From the NCBI GenBank assembly GCA_021234155.1, contig JAJEKV010000008.1:14869294-14933293 (forward strand): DNA of 64,000 nt, read 5' to 3'. Shown one piece after another: positions 49,715 through 59,873 of the stretch. The notes beneath the pieces are model-generated. The model ran no database searches. It saw nothing but the letters and a program-made list of their open reading frames with translations, and was not told the DNA's origin. Every line of letters starts with the position of its first letter. Within the stretch, counting starts at the first letter, position 1. Position numbers and translations under genes: made by a program. Source of the DNA: Isoetes taiwanensis (taxonomy: Eukaryota; Streptophyta; Lycopodiopsida; Isoetales; Isoetaceae).

Positions 49715-51037
49715 TGCCATGGAGTTTGTCGTTTAGGGCATATTCAAACCGACTTCCAGTTCTCCTACGTATCCAAATCGGCTATCTCAAATCTTCTTGG
49801 GCGTTTGCTGCTCTGTCACCGGAATAAAAAAGGTAAGTTAGCGATTGAAAATGGAAATGGTTTGCATTTGCTCTCCCCGTAATTGCCTACATGGCGCAGG
49901 TATCAAACACGAGTGAGATACTAATGGGGATCTGCTCTAAGGCTAAAATTTGTCCAACAAGCACTTTAGTAGCTGCAACTTGTATTGGCATTTTAAGTCT
50001 TCACGCCAACACAGGGTGCAAATGGGACAATTTATCTGAAGAACATATATTTTGTTAAGAGATAATGGGCGCCCGTGGGCCCTTATGCGGGGTAAGGGCC
50101 TGGGAGGCGTTATCATAGGACGGATCTTATCTGCTTGAATGCGGCTTGCACAACCTACTTGATCTTCATATTTTTGCTTGATCATCAGTCAATTCGATTT
50201 TGCTTGATCCTTCACCTGTGTAAAATCCAAAATGCAAACTTCAGAGCCTGGTCTCTATTTTAGTGTTGGTGCCAAATCCAGAGAAACTTGGTATTGGGTT
50301 TAATGAATTCGTGGAGATTTCAGGATGAATTCAAAATTTTGTGCCGGATTGATAGAATCAACTTTAAATTTTGGAGAATAACTTTTGAATGGAATGCCAG
50401 AACTTGGTGGAAGTTTTTTGATCGATATTAAGCAGGAGATCGCCCTAAGGAGGATTGATGCAAGTGCAGCCACATCTAGATCGAATACGAATAGATCATG
50501 CAGGAACTTGACAATAAATCGGCCCTACATAACCTTTTGAATTTCAAAATAACCACATCCATTCGGAACGCCGTGTATCTACTCCGGGATGCGGTAAACC
50601 CGGACACATGTCCGGGTTAACTACTGTTATGTCCGAGTTTACCACACTTTTGTCTGAGCTAACCACAGTTTTTTGCCCAGGATAACCACGCGGTGAACTG
50701 AGCGTGGGACTGTGTTTTGGCATGCTGATCTTTGAATAGAACTTGCAATCAACTTCTTGAACAGTTTAATCCGGTGCAAACAAATCGCCTTGCCAACCCC
50801 TAAAAACCTCATTCTATCAAGAGAGCAGATGATTTGGGCACGGAACAAGCAAGATCAGTGAAAAAACATGCAAAAACCATTCTAGGGAAAGGTCCTTGTA
50901 CAACAACATCCGATTAGATACACTAGGCCCGACCACAGGGGTCTTCCCTACAGTGCCCTCTGGAAGCCACAAAGCTACACCAGAAAGAGAAAATAGGCGC
51001 ATCAAATAGAAGAACACTTTGGAGCCTACCCAGAAGC

Positions 51038-51040
<3 letters not shown>
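49715..51040 (+). repeat. Direct duplication, copy B, interrupting the MYB/SANT copy
   Basis: The segment matches copy A from TGCCATGGAG to CCCAGAAGCGAC. Its left junction falls inside the MYB/SANT frame: the intact copy reads GGTCTGCCAACAATTTG, here GGTCTGCCATGGAG. Copy B carries a 172-bp extra segment (49,929-50,100) and runs directly into a long (GA)n tract. Whether B moved into the gene or arose by unequal exchange cannot be told from the sequence. Confidence 0.8.
49929..50104. mobile_element. Small insertion in copy B with TGGG duplication
   Basis: Copy A reads CTAATGGGAGGCG uninterrupted. Copy B has 172 bp inserted after CTAATGGG, followed by a second TGGG and then AGGCG. This gives a 4-bp direct flank (TGGG). 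The insert ends in a perfect hairpin, GGCCCTTA (50,078-50,085) pairing with TAAGGGCC (50,093-50,100) around a 7-base loop. The size and the filled site suggest a short non-autonomous element. The class is unknown; no poly-A tail or TIR is clear. Confidence 0.55.

Positions 51041-51130
<90 letters not shown>
51041..51130. repeat. (GA)n microsatellite, left of LINE
   Basis: About 45 uninterrupted GA units follow copy B and lead directly into the (GAAAT)4 tail of the LINE. A matching tract lies on the other side of the LINE (54,500-54,584). The Leu-Ser repeat frames that cross it are artefacts of the microsatellite. Confidence 0.9.
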
Positions 51131-51135
<5 letters not shown>

Positions 51136-51171
51136 GAAATGAAATGAAATTGTATTATTACGTCTGTGACA

Positions 51172-51528
51172 TTAGTAATTATAGAAAAGTTCATCTAATG
51201 CATCATCAGATAATAATGCATTAACCCCCTCAATCTCTTCCTCGTCCTCCTCTTTTACATCCATTGCTTTCAAGCATCTTTCTCTATGGTCCAAAACAGC
51301 AAGTATATACGCCCCAATCACACCCCCAGGGTAGTCAAAAAATTCAGCAAGTGTATAAGCTTTCATGCCATGTTTAGCACAAATGTGGCATATGATGAAC
51401 AAAGGAAGTAGCACATGTGCCTCATCCTCAAGAGTCCTACAAATACACAACTTGCACGACCTAAGCTCATGTGGAATATCACTCCATCTCCCCAACTCCA
51501 CCCCAAGCCTGTGTGAGCTTAACCTCAT
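51172..51528 (-). pseudogene. LINE ORF2 C-terminal segment
   Basis: The 118-codon minus-strand frame holds RMRLSSHRLGVELGRW, then CKLC, then EDEAHVLLP. This matches the R-x-G-H-L...GRW...R-x-C-x-x-C...EDE-x-H-x-L pattern found at the C-terminus of plant LINE ORF2 proteins, a probable nucleic-acid binding segment. It ends in an acidic tail before the 3' untranslated region. It is out of frame with the RT part (a frame change and a stop lie between 51,528 and 51,660). Confidence 0.7.
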
Positions 51529-51656
51529 CCTACATATAGCTTGTCTCAGGTTTAATGTAAATGTGTTCGTAAGTAATCGCCCCTTGTAGCATGGGATTGA
51601 TATGGACCCCTGTAGAACTCCTTCTTAACCGCACCTTCTCTCCAAAGACACACCGG

Positions 51657-52990
51657 TTACATTATCCACAACCCAACCTCGATATTATCCTTACAATTTT
51701 CCAAATCATCCACATGCATCCCCCATCTGGCTAGCCACCCCTCTATGTCCGCAAACCATCCTTTCGTGCGTGTCTCCTCCAATGCCAACCTTGGCAAACT
51801 ATCATTCGGCATGACATAGAGCACCTTATGCACATAATGGAGAGTCTTACAAAGTGCTTCCGCTTCCAAAGAGAGCATCCCACATTCCACTAACAGCATA
51901 TCATATGGTGTTTGCATCTTGGTTCCAAGCTCAGCACGAAAGAATCTTTTCTGTATTTTTTCAATTTTCTTCCATCTATCCAACGCCAAACCTGGCCCCC
52001 ATACTTCACATCCATATAGCACTACTGATTGCACCAAAGCAATATATAACTGCTTCTTCATGTTGAAATCCCATATATCTGCTTTCCTACACCTGTGCAT
52101 GGCATAGAGAGCCTTAAGCCCACCATCCGCTTTTTGCTCAACCGCTATATTCCTTTTGTCTACAATTAGACCAAGATACTTATAACTATCCACAATGTCA
52201 ACAGGCTCTCCGTTGTAAAATACCTTTACATGATCTACCTTGGTAGCTCCAAATACTACAACCTTGGTTTTAGCCATGTTGACCCGCATGCTTTTCGTGT
52301 CACAAAATCCCTCAAGAGCATCCAAGTGCTTTTGTAGACCCGCTACACTCCTAGATAATAGAACAACATCATCGGCATACAACAATAGCAGAAGAACATA
52401 CCCATATAGAGGCGTCCCATCACCACCATTTTGACAGATCCAATCCTCCAGTTGGTCTATGAACAAACCAAAAAGTGTGGGCGATAGTGGGCAGCCCTGC
52501 TTAACCCCCATATTGCTTTCAACATCTCATCACTGGTGTATGGGAAAGAAAGCTGAACCAATACTTTATCATAAAGTTTGGCCACCGTGACAGATATACT
52601 CAACAAAGGCACACCAAGAGCTGACATTCTATCCCACAAATGTCCTCTTCCAACCATATCAAAAGCTTTAGAGAAATCAATAAACAATGCATATAAAGGT
52701 TTCTTCTTACCAACCACTGAATCCATCATGGCTCTCATGGTAACCAAATGATCTCATTGTAGACCTCCTCGCCCTAAAAACCAAATTTGCCCTGTTGTTC
52801 TCACATTATGAACCTCCTAACCATGTGCTTATTTTAGCGTTCAAAGATGTTAGCAAAAAGCTTGGCATAAAACTACATATCATAATCATACGGTAGTTAT
52901 TTGGATCGGACTCATCACCGCCTTTATGAAGAGGGACCACCCTATTCACTTGCCATGTGTGTGGGAAGCCTTCAAACAAGACAAAGATTG
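51657..52990 (-). pseudogene. LINE reverse transcriptase domain, frameshifted
   Basis: RT copies LINE RNA at the target nick. The 5' part (about 52,990-52,750) reads HTWQVNRVVPLHKGGDESDP and NNYR, with a stop near 52,795. Frame 52,747-52,457 carries motif A, LFIDFSKAFD (first catalytic Asp near 52,678). A frameshift near 52,505 leads to the 284-codon frame 52,511-51,657 with GVKQGCPLSP (motif B), LLLYADDVVLLS (motif C; YADD at about 52,371-52,382), YKYLGL and the thumb region with LYGCEVWGPG. All catalytic motifs survive, but at least two frameshifts and one stop separate them, so no active protein is expected. Confidence 0.85.
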
Positions 52991-53071
52991 CACAACTTTA
53001 CCAAAACTTCTACCACACTATCACCCCGCCCATTTAAACATTTCAGCCATAAGCCCTTCCTGAATCTGCCC

Positions 53072-54463
53072 TTACCATTGGATAATCTTTGGAGCCCATC
53101 CTCGCACGCCCTCCAAAGAGAAACAGAAGCCCTCCTCATATGCCCCATCCATTTTTGTGTCCACACCTGGCACATGATAGAGATGTTTAATATGATTCAT
53201 TAAAGCACCAACCTCTACCATTGTACTCGGTTTTTGGGAAGGTTTCAATCTATTCCAAAACTTCTTCGGATATGCCAATAATTCTGTGACCATCTGCTCA
53301 TGTTTCTTACGCAAATAAGCCTGTTTCTTCCTCTTAACCATTCTGATGTACTCCCTTCTTGCCAAGGCCTTCGCATCCCCCTTTGCTAATTTAAATTGTC
53401 TTCTTTGCATCCTGCATTCATAGTCAAACCAACCATTGCAAGGCAGCCCCATTCTCTGCCTGTGCGACACAAAACATGTATTAGAAGATTCAAGAACCAT
53501 CTGAGTAAGGACATGACTAAGTTCTGTCGCATTAGTTGGCCATGTGATAGTAGAGGCATTTTTCTCACAACAAGCTTTGTACATATCAGATTTATCATAC
53601 CTCATAATAGGTTTAAGGAGTGTTTGTGACACAACCTTATGCTTAGGCAAGCCAGCAATGCAAAGGTCAAGAAAAAGAGGCTCATGATCTGATTCAATAT
53701 TATCTTTCCCAATAGCAAAATTTACAACTTGATGAACAAAAGAGGGTTTAGCTAAGACATAATCCACTACACTTGCCCCTCTGCATGTAAGTGCTCCTGA
53801 TCCTGGAAACCTGTCAATGCCATTATAAATAACCAGGTTTAACCCGCTACAAAATGTTAGAACATGATTCCCATGAGGGGAAGGCCACCGAATTTTGTCA
53901 TCTGATTTTCTGCTCCAACCAATTTCTGCCAATTCAGTGTCATCTAGCATTTCTACCCACTCTGGCTCTCCCTCCATACTTACCATGGCAGCCTGCCTCT
54001 GTGAAGTTCGTCCATTGAAATCTCCCATCAATAAAACCACCCCTGTATCACAAAAGGAAACAACATCCTGCTCCAACTACGCAAAAGGATCATCTCTATC
54101 CACTTCACCTGAATTATATACCGGAGACCCTCGCGGTGGATAATAACATCCAGCAATATATACGTTGCCAAATTGCCCTGGCACACTAATCCAAATGCAC
54201 TGCAGAGTTGCTTTTGGAAAAAGAACTGTAACTAAATGCACAAATTCATGCCTAACAAAGCATGCAATGCCACCGTAACTCTTGTATCTCCATCCTTTTG
54301 GGGACCAAACAGAATGCATCATCTTAAAACCATTAATTTCAGGCAGACCAGATTCCTCATGCTCACCTGTCTCAATAAAGAAAACAATATCTATATTTGC
54401 AAGTATACTACTCATAGTAGTTATCTTTTCCTGTGTCAGAGTATTAATATTCCAGCACATCAC
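53072..54463 (-). pseudogene. LINE endonuclease domain with in-frame TAG
   Basis: This is an exonuclease-endonuclease-phosphatase fold enzyme that nicks target DNA. The frame runs from 54,463 with one TAG stop at 54,077-54,079 and is otherwise open to 53,072. Motifs in order are MMCWNINTL, FFIETGEHE (catalytic Glu), GGIACFVRHEF, GDFNGRTSQ (Asp codon near 54,020-54,022), SGALTCRGASVVDYVL and ESDHEPLF (His codon at 53,684-53,686). All the catalytic positions of the family are present. The linker toward RT follows (VTELLAYPKKFWNRLKPSQK). The single nonsense change could be a C-to-T type transition. Confidence 0.85.
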
Positions 54464-54497
54464 CCTGGCGGTGGCAAATTCCTATGCTATGCTTTCT

Positions 54498-54499
<2 letters not shown>

Positions 54500-54584
<85 letters not shown>
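54500..54584. repeat. (GA)n microsatellite, right of LINE
   Basis: About 42 GA units lie between the 5' end of the LINE and the module GATGCATTGGCCACATG. Together with the tract at 51,041-51,130 it probably represents one original microsatellite split by the LINE, or its target-site duplication. Confidence 0.9.
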
Positions 54585-54588
<4 letters not shown>

Positions 54589-54735
54589 TTGGCCACATGG
54601 GGGTTGAGAGACAATTTGAGAGATGGGAGATGGCGAGAGATGAAGGGAGAGTCAAAATTTGGACTCTCCCTGTGAGAGACAATTTGCCCCTAACTATTGT
54701 TAGGGGCGTTTTCATTTCCTATCGCCGTTAAGGGA
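54585..54735 (+). repeat. Third copy of the GA-rich leader module (partial)
   Basis: GATGCATTGGCCACATG, the GAGAGATG-rich run, GGACTCTCCCTGTGAGAG and GGGGCGTTTTCATT are shared with 48,216-48,370 and 56,064-56,215. After about 54,740 the similarity ends and no MYB/SANT ORF follows, so only the terminal part of the element is present. Confidence 0.65.
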
Positions 54736-54739
54736 AGGC

Positions 54740-55900
54740 GTCCGAATTTTTTATTTTTGGATAACCCATTCATGTTTCCGGCAATGAGGGGCCCTTTTTG
54801 GCACTCAGTGCTCTGTTCTTGGGTGTGAGTAGATGTAACTCCAGCTCCATCGCTTAGATTTGAAGCTCATTTCGAATCTATTTCCCATTTCGATGACACC
54901 CTATGATAGGCAGCAATTTCACAACCTTTATTTCTCGAAATCTTGTGGATTCTCTCTACGGGTCTTCTGTTGCAATAGGAATCATATGCCTAACAGAATA
55001 AATAGCTCGAGTAGTTTGAGCAAAAGAGGACAGAGAAGAAAAAGAACTCGAATGGAAAAAGAGCTTGAATAGAGACAATAAAAGATTTTCGGAAGAAAAA
55101 TAGCTTGAATAGCTCATAGGATCTCCCAAACACAGCCGGTTTGGGGCTTGGCTGTGAATGTCTCATATTCTCTTTTTTGGCCTCTGTTACACAGCAGCGA
55201 AGCATCAAAAGATTAGAATACTATCTATTTTGCAGCACATGCATCTTATTACAGAAGAACCGGCATCAATCAGTTCAATAAATCCATGAATCCGGCCTCA
55301 AATCTCTGTTTTGCATACCCTATGACCATTCTTATGTTCTTATTTTCGGCTGTCAGAATCCGATGCCCATTCTTATGTTCTTATGTTCTTGATATCTGTC
55401 ATACCCATTGGCATAATCCGCCATAGCCCTATCTGTAACCATGCATCTGCAAATGTGGACGAATAAACAATGTTACTCAGCAGTAGCCGATTTCAGAGTT
55501 TTCTACATGTGATTCAGAGGATAATTCAGTGTTGTTGCAGTAAAGCCGTCCTGAATTCGCTTGAGCAGTCCCAAATTCGCTTGAGCAGACCCGAATCTGC
55601 TTGAACAGTCCTGAATCTGCTTGATCCGTCGATTTCTAGGTTCAAGCCTTGAAGCATTGAGGCAAGCGACCATGATGAAGCCATTTGCGACTTTGAAGCG
55701 ACCATGGAAGTATCTGCATCGGCCATGGAAGCATCTGCATCAAAACAGAGGCGTGATAAGAAACAGGGGCGTGAGAAAAAACAGAGGGAAAAAGTCCCCG
55801 GAAAATGTTCGAGATTTTTTTTGCGTTATTTTGTTGCTAACTAGGGGGGTTAGCACACGAGAAATTATTATCTCTCGTTTTTCTCTCCCCAAATACGTAT
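54740..55900. other. No gene recognised
   Basis: The interval is mixed non-coding sequence. Near 55,540-55,630 short phrases repeat imperfectly (CTGAATTCGCTTGAGCAGTCC-like, about four times in roughly 20-bp steps), followed by a second set around GACCATGGAAGCATCTGCATC at about 55,705-55,740. No domain is visible. Confidence 0.45.
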
Positions 55901-55901
55901 A

Positions 55902-55939
55902 TTTTTTATCTCTCGTCGTATAGCACGAGAGATAAAAAA
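55902..55939. repeat. Perfect 15-bp inverted repeat (hairpin)
   Basis: TTTTTTATCTCTCGT (55,902-55,916) and ACGAGAGATAAAAAA (55,925-55,939) are exact reverse complements around an 8-base loop. A further TATCTCTCGTTT lies just upstream near 55,869. It abuts the palindromic flank of the (GA)n tract at 55,963 and may be part of the terminal structure of an element. Confidence 0.7.
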
Positions 55940-55960
55940 TTTTGGAGCATGTGGCCGACG

Positions 55961-56063
<103 letters not shown>

Positions 56064-56708
56064 CCACATGCCGATTTAGAGATGACAAGAGACAATACGA
56101 GAGAATACGAGATGAGAGATGGGGAGAGATGGAGAGATGGGTGAGAGTGGGAAAACCCAACTCTCACCTTGAGAGATGATTCGCCTCAACAAACAAGTTA
56201 GGGGGCGTTTTCATTGCCCACTAACCAAACAATTAGCCTTAATTTTCACCAAAAAAAAACTCCCCAAATGTTTCCCACAATCAAAACCGTGGGCACCATT
56301 TCCCCGCTTGATCTTCAAGGTCGCCAATTCTTGCTCCAAGTATCCACTTTCTCAAGCAATTAGCCGACACGCATCCGTATTTCATCGATTACGCATGCAT
56401 TTGCATTCTGTTTTTTGTGCATTCATACATTAAGTTTTGATCCTCAATTTCGTTTTAACTTATTCCCATATAATTATTTGGATTTAGATGTCTAAGGCCT
56501 CTCGACCGCTTTGCCAAAGAACCGCCAGAAGCCTTTCGTGGCCTCCTCGGGTTGAAAAAATGGCACCAAGAAGGACCCGAAAAATGACAGCCGTGATCTC
56601 CATGGATGTGCATTTGGAGACTAATTCGAGCCAATTCCATCTTCAAGACAAACAAAGGAAAAAAAGATCCAAGCGTGTATTGAGCTAAATTCAGCATCCT
56701 CCGATATT
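56064..56708 (+). other. Leader and broken N-terminal coding part of MYB/SANT element
   Basis: The segment aligns with 48,216-48,890. The ATG at 56,488 (MSKASR) starts the equivalent N-terminal segment, including MAPRRTRKM. In this copy the frame meets TAA after RVLS at 56,686, where the other copy has GAA, and a one-base deletion follows (CAGCATCC against CAGGCATCC). The N-terminus is thus separated from the MYB/SANT ORF that follows. Confidence 0.65.
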
Positions 56709-57677
56709 GTGAGTGAATCTTTTGAAACCGACACTTTGGCTCTTGTTGTGCATGAGAAGGAAAATTCGAAAGTGATAGACACAAAGAATAGGAAGTCTCC
56801 TGTGCAATGGACAGATCAAGGTATCTCCACATTCCTCAATCTCTTAAACGAGATGAAATTGGTAACCAATGACACCCTCAACCTCTCCAACACACAATGG
56901 AGGGAAATTATGATCAAATTGCAGCCCTTTGTTGGGGGTTTAGTGGAGTTGAGACAACTAAAGAACAAATGGGATAAGCTACAAGCTAAATTCAAAGATG
57001 AGAAGGAGGCTTGTAGCCACACGGGTTCTGAACTATTAACTTGGCAGTGGTATGAGAGAATGGAAGAGGTGAAGTATGGTGTTACCTCAGATAATCCAAT
57101 TCCAGGGGGTGGTGATGGTGGCGAATTTGGGAATGAAGCTTTCGAGGCTGCAGACTTGCATACAAATTATTCAGAATCTTTCATGAATAACATTTTCTTT
57201 GAAACTGTTGGAACAGATGCAGCATTTGAAGACCACTTTGAAGATCCACCCAATTCAAATAATAATGTGAACACGGAAAATCCGAGCAGTCCAGTGATGC
57301 CAGAAATTCCAATCAATAGGATACTAACAGGAAACCAGACATATTCTTCAAGTCATAGATCAGCTGCATATAATCAGCCTGGAGTTTGTGGAAAACCTAC
57401 AAGTAGAAAGAAGTCTAGGTTGCAAATAGATGAGGACATTGCAATGGGAATATCACAGATGGCAAGCACATTTGGGGACACCGAGGTGAAGAAATTAGAT
57501 TTCCTGAAAGAAGAAAGTGCAAGAAAAATTGAGTTGGTTAGGGAATTGGAAACAATAAGGTCTGCCAACAATTTGAAAATTGCTGAGTCCATGGCTGCAA
57601 TGACTCAAAGCATTTGTGAAATGACAAAGGAGACATTGCTCGAAATTGCTAAATTGGCTGCCAAAAACAAAGATTAG
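56709..57677 (+). CDS. MYB/SANT-like DNA-binding protein of PIF/Harbinger
   Basis: In PIF/Harbinger transposons this protein binds the element ends and brings the transposase to DNA and to the nucleus. The 322-codon frame begins without an ATG (GTG at 56,709; first Met of a plausible start only at MKLVTN), because the true N-terminus upstream is broken. The Myb/SANT-like domain (Myb_DNA-bind_3 type) covers residues about 33-120: QWTDQGISTFLNLLNEM with its conserved Trp, NTQWREIMIKLQ, LRQLKNKWDKLQAKFKDEK and WQWYERMEEVKYG. An acidic, Ser/Asn-rich linker follows, then a helical C-terminal region (residues about 235-320; DEDIAMGISQMAS, EVKKLDFLKEESARKIELVRE) likely to form a coiled coil. The stop is at 57,677. 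The transposase of the same element lies on the opposite strand at 59,057 and beyond. Confidence 0.8.
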   Translation: MSESFETDTLALVVHEKENSKVIDTKNRKSPVQWTDQGISTFLNLLNEMKLVTNDTLNLSNTQWREIMIKLQPFVGGLVELRQLKNKWDKLQAKFKDEKEACSHTGSELLTWQWYERMEEVKYGVTSDNPIPGGGDGGEFGNEAFEAADLHTNYSESFMNNIFFETVGTDAAFEDHFEDPPNSNNNVNTENPSSPVMPEIPINRILTGNQTYSSSHRSAAYNQPGVCGKPTSRKKSRLQIDEDIAMGISQMASTFGDTEVKKLDFLKEESARKIELVRELETIRSANNLKIAESMAAMTQSICEMTKETLLEIAKLAAKNKD

Positions 57678-57856
57678 AGGTATGTTTTCAATGTTTATGC
57701 TTTTTAGAATGTCTATTTTGGAACTGTCTCAAACCCACTAGTATTCCTAAATATTGAATGACTCGTACTGGCCTATTTCTTTAGTATTAATTATTGTCTT
57801 CTAGTCGCAATCACCCCAATTCGTAAAGGCTATTTAAGCTTTTCTCAATTTCTTGC

Positions 57857-58463
57857 ATGCAAGCCGCCTCAGCCAATATGGTTCGGATCGTGAACAGAAA
57901 ACGCCCGAGATCTCCATCTTCTTCTTCTTCCAGTTCGTCTTCATCTTCGTCCAGTTCCTCTTCATATTCCACGCCTCGGGAAACTTCTTCCTTTTCTTCC
58001 AGCTCAAGGTCCTATTTTTCTGAGTACTCTTCATGGCCTACTACCAGCGAAGAAATCCTTCCAGATAGTAGTGGAGATGGTCCCGAAGTTCGATAATCCA
58101 AATAAACTTTTAGAGAACATCTAAAGGAAAACCATGTGCAGGAAAGCCAAGAGGAGAATGAAGAAAGCCAAGAGCATCAACAAGAAAGTCAGTTTTCCTC
58201 CCCCTCTGTCGAGGTAGCTAACCCTGAAGTGGAAGTCTTGTCCCACAAGCTAATCCACTGCAGAGCTATTCCAAAACAGATCAAGCATTACTTTCTTTGA
58301 GATGGAGGTTAATATTGATGCTGATGTTTTAGAATGGGCTGCTAATTCTGCTAAGAACCGGACTGCCCATATGGAGAGTGTTTACGTTAGGCACAACGAA
58401 AAATGGTGCCTTCAAGAGATACGAAATGTAACCTTTCAGTGTGACCTTTGTCCCAGGATTTGA
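57857..58463 (+). pseudogene. Ser-rich / Glu-Gln-rich open segments, unknown protein
   Basis: Three adjacent plus-strand open segments read like one broken protein. 57,857-58,096 is basic then extremely serine-rich (RKRPRSP followed by a long Ser run and an EEILPDSSGDGPE end). 58,106-58,300 is Glu/Gln/Ser-rich (QESQEENEESQEHQQES) and then VEVLSHKLIHC. 58,302-58,463 holds MEVNIDADVLEWAANSAKNR and HNEKWCLQEIRNVTFQCDLC. The codon use looks protein-like and the frames change by single-base steps. I do not recognise the family. It sits between the MYB/SANT ORF and the transposase and could be a captured host fragment or an extra element ORF. Confidence 0.35.
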
Positions 58464-59056
58464 ACAAAAAATATTGTTCTGTCTTCATCTTTTTTTTTTT
58501 TTTTTTTTATATTTTCCTTTTCAAACAGGCTTCTCTTATATAGAAAATAGCATGCCATTTTTTTTTTTGTGATGTAACTCTTCGGATTCTGACAGAAGAA
58601 ACCCATTTTGTCCTTCTATTGATGCAGATTTCCTATGCTCTTTGGGAGGCGTGCTTTTTTTGGTTTTATGTTGTGAAGTCATTTGGCTCACATTGATTGT
58701 AACCTGGCTGCTGAGATACTGCACTATTTTGAACAGTGCAAGATATGAATATGTATTGAACTTTTATGAATACAAAACGTGGTTTACCTACTTATTCATG
58801 TGTTGTTGATATTTTATAGTCTTTAGTGTGTATTAATGTAAAGTCATTTGACTCAGAAATGTCTGTGATATACTGTTCAGCTTTGATAATGAAAGGTTTC
58901 GACTAATCTATGTGTCACAAATCAAGCTCTAAACTCATGCTACAAACACATTTAACTTTTCATCATTCTGTAACAATACACGACAGAGAATTAAAGAGAT
59001 CAGATCGAATACAATTGAATATGGATTTCATTTTCTTGGCTACAAAATTAATTCAT
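58464..59056. other. Non-coding interval with long T tracts
   Basis: Runs of T at 58,490-58,508 and 58,558-58,569 stand out. No gene is seen. This is the 3' side of the minus-strand transposase and of the plus-strand segments, so untranslated sequence is likely. Confidence 0.4.
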
Positions 59057-59873
59057 TCAAAGGATGACATATCCATCCAGATTCTCAAATAGCACGTGCC
59101 TCATTTGATCACCCTGTTTTTTTAAGGACCTGTTCATGGCTTCTGTTTCATAGTAATATATTGGTGGAGGGTCGTCTTCAATTGGCAGTATATCCCAGCC
59201 CTTGTCTTCCATTATACAAAAGTTCCAAAGAACACAACATGCATGTATGATCTTGGAGGCTTTGCCAACATGCACAGGCAAGTGTTTCAGAATTCTAAAT
59301 TTTTCCTTCACAATGCCAAATCCATTTTCTACACACACTCTGCCCCTACAGATCCTTTTGTGAAACTTACCATATGCACCCTGATTTTGAGGAAAGACTT
59401 TAAAGAGAAAGGGCCTGCTAGAATAAGCTGAATCACCTAATAGTAATGGTGGAATAGTTACCTGAACTTCCTGGTCAGTAGGTTGCCCCTTCTTCAGTTT
59501 TCTGCCACTCAGAGTCACCACAGGTTCTTGTAAAATTTGTTTTGAGGCAATTTTATTATAAATGGAGCTCTTCTTGAACTGATTGGAATCATGGACTGGA
59601 CCTGTTCTAGTTACACAAACATTTATAAACAATCTGCTATGTGTAACAATTCCTTGCATGAGACATGAATGCCTCTTATGTCTGCTGTAATAGTCTTCCC
59701 CATTGTCTTTTTTTTTTTGGTTTCCTCCATAAAAAAATATGGGAACCGTCAACTGCACCATATATATTAGGCAACCCAGTTGCATCATGGAATTCCTTAA
59801 TACACTAAGTTAATCTTGCTCCTGTAGGCATTGCAACAAAACGTTTGTACAGCATTGTCTTCGAAGCCAATAC
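59057..59873 (-). pseudogene. PIF/Harbinger transposase, catalytic C-terminal part
   Basis: A DDE_Tnp_4-type nuclease that excises and inserts the transposon. The 243-codon open frame (59,788-59,057) carries MQGIVTHSRLFINVCVTR, GPVHDSNQF, LLLGDSAYSSRP (second catalytic Asp near 59,434), RVCVENGFGIVKEKFRIL (catalytic Glu at 59,327-59,329) and a LWNFCI segment. The first Asp (GAVDGSHI, codon at 59,748-59,750) is in another frame, separated by an indel in a T-run at about 59,732-59,739. Further upstream MLYKRFVAMPTGARL precedes an in-frame stop near 59,806. At 59,873 the gene is cut by the LTR element; its N-terminal part resumes at 63,627. Nonsense, frameshift and insertion together make it inactive. 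Confidence 0.88.

Larger units (their letters stand above)
51131..54499 (-). mobile_element. LINE (non-LTR retrotransposon), decayed
   Basis: The element reads on the minus strand with an apurinic-type endonuclease domain (54,463-53,600), a linker, reverse transcriptase (about 53,000-51,900) and a C-terminal Cys/His-containing segment (51,528-51,400). It ends in a simple tail of four ATTTC units (plus-strand GAAAT, 51,131-51,150). It is about 3.37 kb with no room for ORF1, so it is 5'-truncated or of a single-ORF kind. It lies between two (GA)n tracts, and the module beyond the right tract (54,585) continues what is seen after copy A at 48,216, so the insertion was into a GA microsatellite. 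Stops and frameshifts show it is inactive. Confidence 0.85.

Noticed and set aside
47017-51040. Copies A and B as LTRs of an element carrying the MYB gene
   Set aside because: The repeat ends are not TG/CA, no polypurine tract, primer site or target duplication is visible, and a GA tract plus leader module follows both copies.
50817-51194. Frames with long Leu-Ser or Arg-Glu repeats (also at 54,236-54,731 and 55,740-56,179)
   Set aside because: They are translations of the (GA)n microsatellites.
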